Of a stretch of DNA of 64,000 nucleotides, positions 38,446 to 46,655 are shown one piece after another. The translations under genes were made by a program, and so were the position numbers. The stretch is from Methylopila turkensis. GTDB lineage: Bacteria > Pseudomonadota > Alphaproteobacteria > Rhizobiales > Methylopilaceae. Position 1 is the stretch's first letter, and each line of letters opens with the position of its first letter. The notes under the pieces were generated by a model, which was given only the letters and a program-made list of their open reading frames with translations, searched no databases and was not told the origin of the DNA. The DNA is taken from NCBI RefSeq assembly GCF_027922325.1, contig NZ_BSFL01000001.1, forward strand, positions 434,001 through 498,000, read 5' to 3'.

Positions 38446-38964
38446 TCAGCGCGCCGGCAGCAGCTTCAGCGCCGGGGCCGGAGCCTCGAGCTCGCTCGCC
38501 GACGCGCCCGCGGCCGGGATCTCAATCCACCGCGCGGCGGCGCCGCCCGGGCATTCCTGCACCACGGGGAAGTAGAGCGGCGCCTCCGTGTTCAGGTCCT
38601 TGGTCAGGAAGCCCTGCAGCACGAACTCGTCGTAGAACGCGTCCGGCAGCTCGCCTCCGCTCCAGATCACCTCGGTCACGCCCTCGGTCAGGGTGACGCC
38701 GTGGTAGTAGGGATAGGCCCTGGCGTATTTGCCGGTCACGGTCTCCAGCTTCCAGCCGGGCTTCGGCATCGGCTTCACGCCGATGACGCCCTCCGGGATC
38801 TTCACGCGCACCACGTTGGTGGGCGCGCCCTTGCAGCCGTGCGGCGTCTTGAACACGGCCTTGTAGGACGCGCCGACCGGCGCCTCGCGGGTTTCGAGCG
38901 TGACATGGGCGGAGGCCGCGGTGGCGAAGGCGGCGAGCGCGGCGCCGAGGACGATGGTCTTCAT
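38446..38964 (-). CDS. YcnI/DUF1775 periplasmic copper-binding protein
   Basis: 172 residues. The signal peptide ends AASA-HVTLETREAPVG, so cleavage exposes His20 as the first residue, the ligand of the mono-histidine copper brace known in Bacillus YcnI. FKTPHGCKGAPTNVVRVKIPEG and LPDAFYDEFVLQGFL are DUF1775 signatures, and Cys44 and a Cys near the end (VVQECPGG) could pair. It is followed after 10 nt by CopC-CopD. It lies 211 nt downstream of DUF2946-like ORF B. Confidence 0.92.
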   Translation of the reverse strand: MKTIVLGAALAAFATAASAHVTLETREAPVGASYKAVFKTPHGCKGAPTNVVRVKIPEGVIGVKPMPKPGWKLETVTGKYARAYPYYHGVTLTEGVTEVIWSGGELPDAFYDEFVLQGFLTKDLNTEAPLYFPVVQECPGGAAARWIEIPAAGASASELEAPAPALKLLPAR

Positions 38965-39144
38965 GGATCTCGTTTTCCTGTTCGGGCGCGCCGGCGCGAC
39001 CGCGCCAGTCGGGCGGCGGCAGCGTCGGAGCGGGCGCGACGCGGGCGGTCGCGGCCGGACGGGGCGTAAAGGCTCAGGGGATGCGCCGGCGCGCGCGAGG
39101 AATCGCGCGGGCGGGCGTCAAACACGGGGAAACGCCAGCAAGAA

Positions 39145-39162
39145 GCGCGCGCACGCGCGCGC
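39145..39162 (-). promoter_or_regulatory. GC-repeat hairpin just after DUF2946-like ORF B
   Basis: An alternating GCGCGCG/CGCGCGC stem begins 13 nt past the ORF B stop codon, in the leader of the YcnI gene. A stem-loop downstream of the leader ORF is part of the CutF copper-response model. The hairpin is visible; its role is inferred, and alternating GC runs can also arise by composition. Confidence 0.4.
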
Positions 39163-39175
39163 CGGGCCGGCTCGA

Positions 39176-39577
39176 TCAGGCCGCGGCGGGAGGCGCCCGC
39201 GCGGCGGCGGGCGAGCGTTCCGGCGCGCCGAAGGCCGCGGCGAAGGACGCCGCCGGCCGCGCGGCCTCGGAGAACGCAGGCTGCGGCCGGACGTAAGCCA
39301 CCTCGGGCGCGGGCGCGGCGCCGCCGCCGAACATGGCGCAGCCGTTGACGCAGCAATTGGGAATCGCGTGACGCCCGGCGGGATCGGCCGGGCCGTCGGC
39401 GGCGGCTCCCGAGGGCGCGCACAGCACGCGCGGCAGGCCGCTTGCGGTCCACGGAGAAGCGGAGGCTCCGAGCGTGAGGCCGATCAGCGCCGCCTGGACG
39501 ACGAGCAGGTAGGCGGCCACAACCGCCCCCCATGTCCGCCCTCGGCCGCGCCTGCCCGCCACGATCTTTCCCCGCAT
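39176..39577 (-). CDS. DUF2946-like small Cys-motif protein B (CutF/CruR-like leader ORF candidate)
   Basis: 133 residues. A hydrophobic segment (about 17-38), Cys53, the motif CCVNGC (Cys75, 76, 80) and a C terminus RAPPAAA with Pro129-130 three residues from the end. It shares with protein A the order TM, single Cys, CCxxGC, Ala/Pro tail and terminal RAPP, although the rest differs. It is the first gene of the minus-strand copper module and lies upstream of YcnI. The membrane segment fits with nascent-chain targeting in the CutF model. Confidence 0.72.
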   Translation of the reverse strand: MRGKIVAGRRGRGRTWGAVVAAYLLVVQAALIGLTLGASASPWTASGLPRVLCAPSGAAADGPADPAGRHAIPNCCVNGCAMFGGGAAPAPEVAYVRPQPAFSEAARPAASFAAAFGAPERSPAAARAPPAAA

Positions 39578-39796
39578 CCGCCCCGTTCCGGACCCATATC
39601 AGGCCGAGGCGCCGGTGCAAACGGCGAAAGCCCGCGACCTAAAGCCTATGGCCGGCCTCGTTCCGCCGCTTGGCCTCCGCTCTAGCTGGAGTTCGGCCTC
39701 GCGCCCGGGCCGCCTTCGACGGGGCTCGTCGTGTCGTCGTATGACGTTACGTCTGGAGCAACCGCTTCCTCCGCCAGCCTCGAGAGGCAGGACTGC

Positions 39797-40657
39797 TTGA
39801 CCCGCATCGGAATCCTGGCTGCCCTCGCCGTCGTCGCGACGGCGAGCGCGGTCGGCCTCTGGCTTGCGCCGATCGATTGGGACGCGGCGCCCGCGGAGAT
39901 CAGCGCAGGCCTCGCCTCGCGCGGCTTCTGGACCGCGGTGGCGGTCGGCCTGGTGGCGCAGATCGTCGACGGCGCGCTCGGCATGGCCTACGGCGTGACC
40001 TCCACCACCTTCCTGCTCTCCACGGGCGTGCCGCCGGCCGCGGCCTCCGCCTCGGTCCACATCGCCGAGATCTTCACCACCGGCTTCTCCGGCCTGTCGC
40101 ACTGGAAGCTTGGCAACGTGAACGGCAGGCTGTTCCGCCGCCTGCTCATCCCCGGCGTGATCGGGGCGGTCGCCGGCGCCTATCTCGTCACGACGCTCGA
40201 CGGCGACCTGCTGAAGCCCTGGATCTCGGCCTACCTGCTGCTGATCGGCCTCTACATCGTCAGCAAGGCGTTCCGGCCCATCCGCTTTCGCAGCGACCCG
40301 CCGACTTACGTCGCGCCGCTCGCCGTCGCCGGCGGCTTCGTGGACGCGGTCGGCGGCGGCGGCTGGGGCCCGGTCGTCACCACCTCGCTGCTCGGCTCAG
40401 GCCAGGACCCGCGCACCACGATCGGCTCGGTCAACGCCGCGGAGTTCTTCCTCGCGATCGCGAGCGGCGCGTCCTTCGCGCTGCTCGGCGGCTTCACGCA
40501 CTGGACCACCATCGCGGGCCTCGTGGTCGGCGGCCTGTTCGCGGCCCCCTTCGCGGCCGTGCTCGTGCGCAAGCTGCCGGCGCGCGCGCTGCTGATCATC
40601 GTCGGCCTGCTCATCACCTCGCTCAGCCTTTGGAACCTCTGGGAAGCCATCGCCTGA
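39797..40657 (+). CDS. TauE/SafE-family (TSUP) membrane transporter
   Basis: About 286 residues with roughly seven to eight membrane segments. GLVAQIVDGALGMAYGVTSTTFLLSTGVPPAAASASVH and the second-half repeat GGFVDAVGGGGWGPVVTTSLL are the paired family signatures. Members export sulfite, sulfonates or other small anions, or import sulfur compounds; the substrate here is open. The start is uncertain: TTG 39797 has AGGCAGGA upstream and opens the first membrane segment, while GTG 39731 would add 22 polar residues. It is divergent from the copper module. Confidence 0.87.
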   Translation: MTRIGILAALAVVATASAVGLWLAPIDWDAAPAEISAGLASRGFWTAVAVGLVAQIVDGALGMAYGVTSTTFLLSTGVPPAAASASVHIAEIFTTGFSGLSHWKLGNVNGRLFRRLLIPGVIGAVAGAYLVTTLDGDLLKPWISAYLLLIGLYIVSKAFRPIRFRSDPPTYVAPLAVAGGFVDAVGGGGWGPVVTTSLLGSGQDPRTTIGSVNAAEFFLAIASGASFALLGGFTHWTTIAGLVVGGLFAAPFAAVLVRKLPARALLIIVGLLITSLSLWNLWEAIA

Positions 40658-40760
40658 GACCGGAAGTCCGTCCCGGCGTCCGGATCGTCCGGCGCCGGGG
40701 ACGGCCGCGCGACGGCTGACGGGAGACCGATCTCCGGGCGTCGCGCCCGGGACGCGGCGT

Positions 40761-40788
40761 TTGACACCCGTTTCGGACGCAATAGTCT
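40761..40788 (+). promoter_or_regulatory. Candidate promoter of the RTX gene
   Basis: TTGACA (40761-40766), a 16-nt spacer and TAGTCT (40783-40788) lie about 130 nt before the start of the RTX gene in a 259-nt gap. It is the best -35 match in this stretch. Confidence 0.4.
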
Positions 40789-40916
40789 CGACGCGCACGT
40801 CACGGGACGTTCGGTCGGCCGGACGGGGGACGCATCCGAGCGCGTCGCCGCACGGCCTCCCGTGACGAAGCGGCGGCGTCGATCTCGACGATCGCCATCC
40901 GCGGAGGGCGGACGCC

Positions 40917-42857
40917 ATGGCCATCGTCGCAGAACCCGCCGACCCTGAAGCCGCCGAGCTCCAGCGCGGGACCGCGGCGAGCGCCTCCTCCCGCGAGGCG
41001 GGCTCGATCGTCGCGATCGGCGCCACCGACCTCGTCCACGAGGAAGGCGACGCCGGTCCCAGTCCGACGTTCAGCTTCGAGGTGACCCGTACGGGGGACC
41101 TGAGCACGGACGCCAGCGTGTCCTGGACGGTCCTGCACATCGACACCGACGCGCGGGACTTCTTCGGCAACTGGACGCCGTACGGCACGGCAGCCTTCGT
41201 AGCCGGCCAGAGTTCGGTCACGGTCACGTTCCGGGTCTCGGGCGACACGGAGCTGGAGGCCGACGAACGCTTCACCGTCAACCTTGGCGCCCCGGTGAAC
41301 GCGACGCTCGGCGCCTCGACCGCTCAGGGGGTGATCCTCTCCGATGACCTCCTCGCCACCATCCGGACCGGCGTGGGCGGCGAACTGCTCGAGGAAATCC
41401 ACACCTTCGCCGAGCTCGCCGCCGCGACCCGGCAGCTCGAGACCGGCCAGCTCGTGACGCTCGTCCGGGCCGTGCCGATCTTCGAGCCGCTCACGATCGG
41501 CGGCGACGCCGTGACGTTCCACGCGTCATCGAGCACGACGGGCATGCTGCTGCTCGACGACGACGTGCGGTCGATAACGCTGTTCGGCGTTTCCCGCCTC
41601 TCCGTCACGGGGAACGCTCTGGACAATGTCATCACCGGCAGCGGCAACGAAAACACGCTCATCGGGCTCGGCGGAAACGACACGCTCTTTGGCCTCGGCG
41701 GCGACGACACGCTGCGCGGCGGGGACGGCGCCGACACGCTCGACGGAGGCGCCGGAGCCGACCGCATGGAAGGCGGGGCCGGCGACGACACCTATTATGT
41801 CGACCACTACGGCGACCGGGTGATCGAGGCGAACGTCGCGGGTTTCGACACGGTGTACAGCTCCGTCAGCTTCTCGCTCACCGGGCAGTTCATCGAAAAG
41901 CTGGTCCTGACCGGCACAGGCCACGGAACCGGCAACGCTTCGGCCAATCTCATTATCGGCAGCAACAGCGCAAACATCATCGACGGCGGCGGCGGCGCCG
42001 ACCGGATGGAGGGGCGCGGCGGAGACGACACCTATCACGTCGACAACGCCGGCGACGTCGTGATCGAGGCGGACGGCGGCGGCGTCGACTCGGTTTACAG
42101 CTCGGTCAGCTTCTCGCTCGCAGGCCAGTTCATCGAGCGCCTGATCCTCACGGGCTCCGAGTCCATCAATGCGTTCGGCAACAGCCAGGCGAACGCCATC
42201 GCCGGCAACTCGGCGGCGAACGTCATCGACGGCCGCGGAGGCGCGGACCGGATGCAGGGCGGCGCCGGCGACGACACCTATTTCGTCGACGACGCCGGCG
42301 ACGTCGTGATCGAGACGCAGGGCGCCGGCTTCGACACCGTCAACAGCTCGGTCAGCTTCTCGCTCGCGGGCCAGTTCATCGAGACGCTCGCGCTGACCGG
42401 GACCGCCGCGATCAACGGAACCGGCAACAGCCAGGCCAACACCCTCGTCGGCAACGCCGCCGCGAACACGCTGAACGGCCTCGGCGGCGCCGACCGGCTC
42501 GACGGCGGCCGAGGCGCGGATATCCTCACCGGCGGCGACGGCGCCGACACCTTTGTCTTCTCGAGCGTGCTCGGAAGCGGCAACGTCGACCGCATCACCG
42601 ACTTCGTGGTCGCCGACGACACGATCGAACTCGATCGGCGGGTGTTCTCGCAGATCGCGCCCGGAACGCTGGCGGCCGGCGCGTTCAACACCGGGACCGC
42701 GGCGACCGAGGCCGACGACCGCGTCATCTACAATGCCGCCACCGGCCAGCTGTTCTTCGACAAGGACGGCTCGGGCGACGCGGGCGCGATCCATTTCGCG
42801 ACGCTCTCGCCCAACCTCGCCACGCTGTCGCATCTCGACTTCGTCGTGGTGGGCTGA
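40917..42857 (+). CDS. Secreted Calx-beta/RTX calcium-binding protein (type I secretion substrate)
   Basis: 646 residues with no N-terminal signal peptide. Residues about 30-145 look like a Calx-beta domain (FSFEVTRTGD, DFFGNW, TAAFVAGQSSVTVTF). From about 235 there are RTX nonapeptides (GLGGNDTLFGLGGDDTLRGGDGADTL, given in parts), then three tandem copies of an 80-82 residue unit starting at residues 280, 360 and 442, and a truncated fourth at 524. The C terminus (DRITDFVVADDTIEL and on) resembles the serralysin-type secretion end. No ABC exporter or membrane fusion protein gene is nearby. Role: likely a surface or adhesive protein that folds with calcium outside the cell. Confidence 0.88.
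   Translation: MAIVAEPADPEAAELQRGTAASASSREAGSIVAIGATDLVHEEGDAGPSPTFSFEVTRTGDLSTDASVSWTVLHIDTDARDFFGNWTPYGTAAFVAGQSSVTVTFRVSGDTELEADERFTVNLGAPVNATLGASTAQGVILSDDLLATIRTGVGGELLEEIHTFAELAAATRQLETGQLVTLVRAVPIFEPLTIGGDAVTFHASSSTTGMLLLDDDVRSITLFGVSRLSVTGNALDNVITGSGNENTLIGLGGNDTLFGLGGDDTLRGGDGADTLDGGAGADRMEGGAGDDTYYVDHYGDRVIEANVAGFDTVYSSVSFSLTGQFIEKLVLTGTGHGTGNASANLIIGSNSANIIDGGGGADRMEGRGGDDTYHVDNAGDVVIEADGGGVDSVYSSVSFSLAGQFIERLILTGSESINAFGNSQANAIAGNSAANVIDGRGGADRMQGGAGDDTYFVDDAGDVVIETQGAGFDTVNSSVSFSLAGQFIETLALTGTAAINGTGNSQANTLVGNAAANTLNGLGGADRLDGGRGADILTGGDGADTFVFSSVLGSGNVDRITDFVVADDTIELDRRVFSQIAPGTLAAGAFNTGTAATEADDRVIYNAATGQLFFDKDGSGDAGAIHFATLSPNLATLSHLDFVVVG
41754..42485 (+). repeat. Three tandem coding repeats in the RTX protein
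   Basis: Units start at 41754, 41994 and 42240 and are 240, 246 and 246 nt. Each codes GADRMxGxxGDDTYxVDxxGDxVIE, then SSVSFSLxGQFIExLxLTG, then a glycine/asparagine-rich link. They are well conserved in protein but clearly diverged in DNA, so the duplication is not recent. Confidence 0.85.
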
Positions 42858-42914
42858 CACATCGGGGCGACGCCGCCTCCGCGCGGGGCGGCTCCGCTGC
42901 GTCGAGGCCCGCGA

Positions 42915-43334
42915 ATGCTCCAGATCACGCCGAACCTCGCGGTCGACGAGGACGAGATCGAACTCGCCTTCGTGCGCGCCTCGGGCCCCGGCGGGCAGAA
43001 CGTCAACAAGGTCGCGACCGCGGTGCAGCTGCGGTTCGACATCCGCCGCTCGCGCTCGCTGCCGAACGACGTCGCGATCCGGGCGATGAAGCTCGCCGGC
43101 GCGCGGCTGACCAACGACGGCGTGCTGGTGCTGACGGCGCAGTCGCACCGCACGCAAGGCGACAACCGCGCGGAGGCGATCGAGCGGCTGACCGCCCTGC
43201 TGCGCGAGGCGGCGGAGAAGCCCAAGCCGCGCCGCGCCACCCGCCCGACGCTCGCCTCGAAGGAGCGCCGCCTGACGGGCAAGTCCAAACGCTCCGGCGT
43301 CAAGGCGATGCGTGGGCGCCCGGCGGCGGACTGA
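42915..43334 (+). CDS. arfB: Alternative ribosome-rescue factor ArfB (YaeJ)
   Basis: 139 residues. GPGGQNVNK holds the catalytic GGQ (26-28) that frees peptides from stalled ribosomes; the chain ends in a long basic tail (KPKPRRATRPTLASKERRL and on) that enters the empty mRNA channel. The short size and tail separate it from release factors 1 and 2. Confidence 0.95.
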   Translation: MLQITPNLAVDEDEIELAFVRASGPGGQNVNKVATAVQLRFDIRRSRSLPNDVAIRAMKLAGARLTNDGVLVLTAQSHRTQGDNRAEAIERLTALLREAAEKPKPRRATRPTLASKERRLTGKSKRSGVKAMRGRPAAD

Positions 43335-43397
43335 CGGCGGTCCCGCCGACGGCCCTGCGCGTCGACGCTCCCGAAGGCTTGCCGAATGAGCCTCGTC

Positions 43398-43471
43398 GTC
43401 CTCCGGCTTGACCGGAGGACCCATCCCCGACATCGACCATGGATGGTCCGGTCAAGCCGGACCATGACGAA
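43398..43471. repeat. Intergenic palindromic repeat, family B (second copy)
   Basis: Hairpins GTCCTCCGG/CCGGAGGAC and GGTCCGG/CCGGACC with a TTGAC/GTCAAG core flank CCCATCCCCGACATCGACCA. The layout matches 29275-29352. It lies between convergent arfB and a glycoside hydrolase gene, where it could also stop transcription. Confidence 0.7.
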
Positions 43472-43496
43472 GGGTTCGGAGCGAAGGCCTTAGGCC

Positions 43497-45197
43497 TTAC
43501 TGCACGGCGCTTTCGGGTTCGGCGGCCGTCGCCGCCGCGGTGCGGCTGTCGAGGGCGCGCAGCAGGACGTCGACGTAAGGCCGCGGCGCGAGCGTCAGGT
43601 CGAGCAGGCCGCCGGTGTTCACCGTCGTGCGGTCCTTCGGGACCGACAGCGCGGTCTCCCAGCCCCAGGTGTCGATCAGCGGGTACATGACGTGGCCGAG
43701 CATGGGCACGCCCTGCGCCATCGCCTGGGCCTGCTCCAGCAGCATCTGCGCGTGCCAGCGCGCGCCGTAGGCGTAGAACGGCGTTCCGGTCTCGCCGATG
43801 ACGATCGGAAGCCGGTAGCGGTCGTAATAGGCCACGATCGCGCGGTAGAGCCCGGCGCGCTCGCCGGCCGCGACCTGCGCGGCGTAGAGCTGGGGCTCGG
43901 GCGAGAGCCAGTCGCCGCTCGTCCCGCGGTCCTCGTTGTGGGCGTAGTAGTCGACGCCGAACAGCGTGTCGGCGCGCATGGTCTTGGCGGTGACGCGCTT
44001 CAGCTCCGCATGCGCGTGCTGGAGCGTGGCGATCATCTCGGCCAGCCGGTCGCGGCGCTGAGCGCGTTCGCCCTCGCTTCCCCCGGCGCCGACATAGCGC
44101 GCGACCGCCCAGTCCAGCGAGGTCCGCTCGGCGGGCGGCGTCAGCGCCCAGCGCTTCGCGAGCGCGGCCGGCGGCGTGTTCGCGAGCGCGGCCGGATCGG
44201 CGTCGAACAGCCACGCCTTGCCGAGGATCAGATCGCTCGGGAAGAAGCGCAGGAAGCGGTTGAACTCCGGGCGGCCGGGTTTGAACACCGCCGCCTCGGT
44301 GTGCATGTAGAGCGGCCGCCGCCCCTGCTTCGCCGCCTCGATCTCGATCGCGAGCCGGGCCTTCACCGCAGCCGTCGCGATGGCGAAGGCGCGCTCCACA
44401 TAGACCACGTGGTGGCGCGGATCGCCCCAGCCGGGATAGCCGCCGTGCCACATCTCGCTGTTGAAGCCGACGGTGGTCTCCGGCTCGTTGATCAGCGTCA
44501 CCGCCTTCACGTCGCCGGCGTAGCGCCGGTAGGCCTCGCGTGCGAAGCGGGCGAAATAGCCCGGCCATTCCGGATGCAGGTAGTAGCTGCGGGCGTGGTC
44601 GGTCCGCCCGTCGGCGGTCAGCGTGCGGAAGCGGTCCTCGACCCCGAAATGATGCAGGTCGAGGCTGAGGTTGACGCCGGCGCCGGCAAAATCCCGGATC
44701 AGCGCGTCATGCTCCGCCCAGCTCGCGGCGTCGTCGAGGTCGATGCGGTGGCCGGACAGGCCGATGCGAAGATTGAACACGCCCAGCGCCTGGAGCTCGG
44801 CGATGGTTTTCGCGCGCCGGCCGGCGTCGAACAGGCCGGCGTCGTCGAGCGAGTCCCAGCGGTAGCTTTCGTCGCGGGTCAGCGGGTTGCCGGTCTCGAT
44901 CCCGGCCCAGAGGTAGCTCGTGGCGGTGTTCGCGCCGATGGTCGCGTCGTAGAGCGCGATGGTCTCGTCGCTGACGCGCTTCTCCTCCGCGCTCGGGGTC
45001 CGCACGGGGCGCGGCTCGATCACGAGCTTCACGGGCGCGTCGAACGGCTCGGCCGCGGGGTCGGCGGCGTCGAGGGCGATCTGGGCGCGCGACGCCCAGT
45101 CCTCGAGCCAGGCGTTCCGGGCGGAGGCCGGCGACGGCAGGGCGAGCGCCGCCGCGAGGCCGCATGTCGCAAGCGCGACGGCTCCGGATCTGACCAT
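43497..45197 (-). CDS. Secreted glycoside hydrolase, family 1/5-like TIM barrel
   Basis: 566 residues. A signal peptide (MVRSGAVALATCGLAAALA, ending PASA-RNAW) precedes a TIM barrel. LINEPETTVGF supplies the acid/base Glu in the NEP motif and VIGETGTPFY the nucleophile Glu, as in clan GH-A enzymes; DLHHFG and a C-terminal HVMYPLIDTWGWE also fit GH1-like proteins. Substrate unknown. The start 45197 begins the signal peptide; upstream sequence has no conserved coding. It is a single gene with a palindromic repeat downstream. Confidence 0.82.
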   Translation of the reverse strand: MVRSGAVALATCGLAAALALPSPASARNAWLEDWASRAQIALDAADPAAEPFDAPVKLVIEPRPVRTPSAEEKRVSDETIALYDATIGANTATSYLWAGIETGNPLTRDESYRWDSLDDAGLFDAGRRAKTIAELQALGVFNLRIGLSGHRIDLDDAASWAEHDALIRDFAGAGVNLSLDLHHFGVEDRFRTLTADGRTDHARSYYLHPEWPGYFARFAREAYRRYAGDVKAVTLINEPETTVGFNSEMWHGGYPGWGDPRHHVVYVERAFAIATAAVKARLAIEIEAAKQGRRPLYMHTEAAVFKPGRPEFNRFLRFFPSDLILGKAWLFDADPAALANTPPAALAKRWALTPPAERTSLDWAVARYVGAGGSEGERAQRRDRLAEMIATLQHAHAELKRVTAKTMRADTLFGVDYYAHNEDRGTSGDWLSPEPQLYAAQVAAGERAGLYRAIVAYYDRYRLPIVIGETGTPFYAYGARWHAQMLLEQAQAMAQGVPMLGHVMYPLIDTWGWETALSVPKDRTTVNTGGLLDLTLAPRPYVDVLLRALDSRTAAATAAEPESAVQ

Positions 45198-45317
45198 CGG
45201 CCCCCGTCGAATTTTGGTTGATTCCCGCACGCCCGACTGTGGCCGCCGCCGATGCTGCGCCGCAACCCATAGCCGGCGCGGCTGGCGGTGATGTGATCGT
45301 CGGTTCATTCCCGCCCG

Positions 45318-46655
45318 TCAGGCCGGGACGCGCACGACGGCCCTGAGGCCGCCTAGAGGGCTCGACTCCAGCGTGACGTCGCCGCCGTGGCTGCGGGCGA
45401 TGTCGCGGGTGATGGCGAGGCCGAGGCCGGTGCCGCCATGGTCCTGATTGCGGGCCTGGTCGAGCCGCAGGAACGGGCGGAACACCTCCTCGCGCTGCTC
45501 GGGCGGGATGCCGGGACCGTCGTCGTCGACCCGGATCTCGAGCATGCGGCCGTCGTGGATCGCCTGGATCGCGATGCGCCGTGCGAAGCGCGTCGCGTTG
45601 GAGACCAGGTTGCCGACGCAGCGGCGGAACGCGTCCGGCCGCAGCACCGCGATCGGCTCGCCGTGGCTCTCGACCGTGACGGAGGCGCCCGCCGTCTCGC
45701 CGGCGCGGCGGAGGTCGTCGAGCAGCGCCGGCACGTCGGTCGGCGCTGGCGCCTCGCCGGCGTCGCCCCGCACGAAGGCGAGATAGGCTTCCAGCATGCG
45801 CGACATCTCGTCGACGTCGCGAGCGAGATCCTCGACCTCCGGCCCCTCGTCGAGCAGCGCGAGCTGCAGCCGGAACCGCGTCAGCATGGTGCGGAGGTCG
45901 TGGCTGACGCCGGCGAGCATGGTGGTGCGCTGCTCGATCTGGCGCTCGATGCGGTCGCGCATGTCGAGGAAGGCGCGGCCCGCCTCGCGCACCTCGCGGG
46001 CGCCGCGCACCTTGAAGTCCGGGCTCGCGCGGCCCTTGCCGAAGCTCTCCGCCGCCTCGGCCAGCGCCAGGATCGGCTTGATCTGGTTGCGCAGGAACAG
46101 GATCGCGACGCCGATCAGCACCAGCGAGGCCCCGACCATCCAGACCAGGAAGATGTGGCTGTTGGAGGCGTAGGTCTGGCTGCGGCGGGCGAGCACCTTC
46201 ATCACGCCGTCGTCGAGCGCGACGCGGATTTCGACATAGTTCGACCGCCCGACCGTATCGATCCAGAACGGCCGCTTGAGATCGTCCGCCAGCTCGTTCG
46301 ACAGCTCCTCGTCGATGATCGAGAAGAACGGCCGCGGCCGCGGCGGCGGCAGAGCGCGGTCCGGTAGGAACTCGACCTGCAGCGACAGCTGCTCGCGGGC
46401 GATGCGGGCGATGACGGCGTCGTTCTCGGGCGTCGGGTTCGCCGCGTGCAGCGCGACCAGCGCCGCGACGTCGGCGCTCACCGCCGAGGACAGGCGCTGG
46501 GTCACCACCTCGTAGTGCCGCTCCATGAACACGAACACCAGCACGCCCTGCAGCAGCACCATCGGCGCCACGATGATCAGCAGCGAGCGGGTGTAGAGGC
46601 CCTTCGGCAGCAGCCGCCGCAGCCAGTGCTCCGTGGGCGCGGCCGGTTCGCTCAT
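45318..46655 (-). CDS. EnvZ-like sensor histidine kinase
   Basis: 445 residues: TM1 (about 23-44), a periplasmic domain (about 45-168), TM2 (about 169-188), HAMP, and a dimerisation helix GVSHDLRTMLTRFRLQLALL with His252. The Pro usual after the H-box threonine is Met here. The ATPase domain has NLVSNA, DDDGPGI and GTGLGLAI. Its start overlaps the response-regulator stop by 4 nt. Together with the MarR gene it forms a trio. The stimulus is unknown. Confidence 0.92.
   Translation of the reverse strand: MSEPAAPTEHWLRRLLPKGLYTRSLLIIVAPMVLLQGVLVFVFMERHYEVVTQRLSSAVSADVAALVALHAANPTPENDAVIARIAREQLSLQVEFLPDRALPPPRPRPFFSIIDEELSNELADDLKRPFWIDTVGRSNYVEIRVALDDGVMKVLARRSQTYASNSHIFLVWMVGASLVLIGVAILFLRNQIKPILALAEAAESFGKGRASPDFKVRGAREVREAGRAFLDMRDRIERQIEQRTTMLAGVSHDLRTMLTRFRLQLALLDEGPEVEDLARDVDEMSRMLEAYLAFVRGDAGEAPAPTDVPALLDDLRRAGETAGASVTVESHGEPIAVLRPDAFRRCVGNLVSNATRFARRIAIQAIHDGRMLEIRVDDDGPGIPPEQREEVFRPFLRLDQARNQDHGGTGLGLAITRDIARSHGGDVTLESSPLGGLRAVVRVPA

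Noticed and set aside
39599..40102. Minus-strand frame of 167 residues opposite the TauE/SafE gene
   Set aside because: No motif; the plus strand has a clear multi-pass membrane protein in this region.
41690..42560. Regularly spaced repeats that could look like a CRISPR array
   Set aside because: The repeats are in frame, code for RTX/Gly-Asp motifs and differ at third codon positions; there are no unique spacers and no cas genes.
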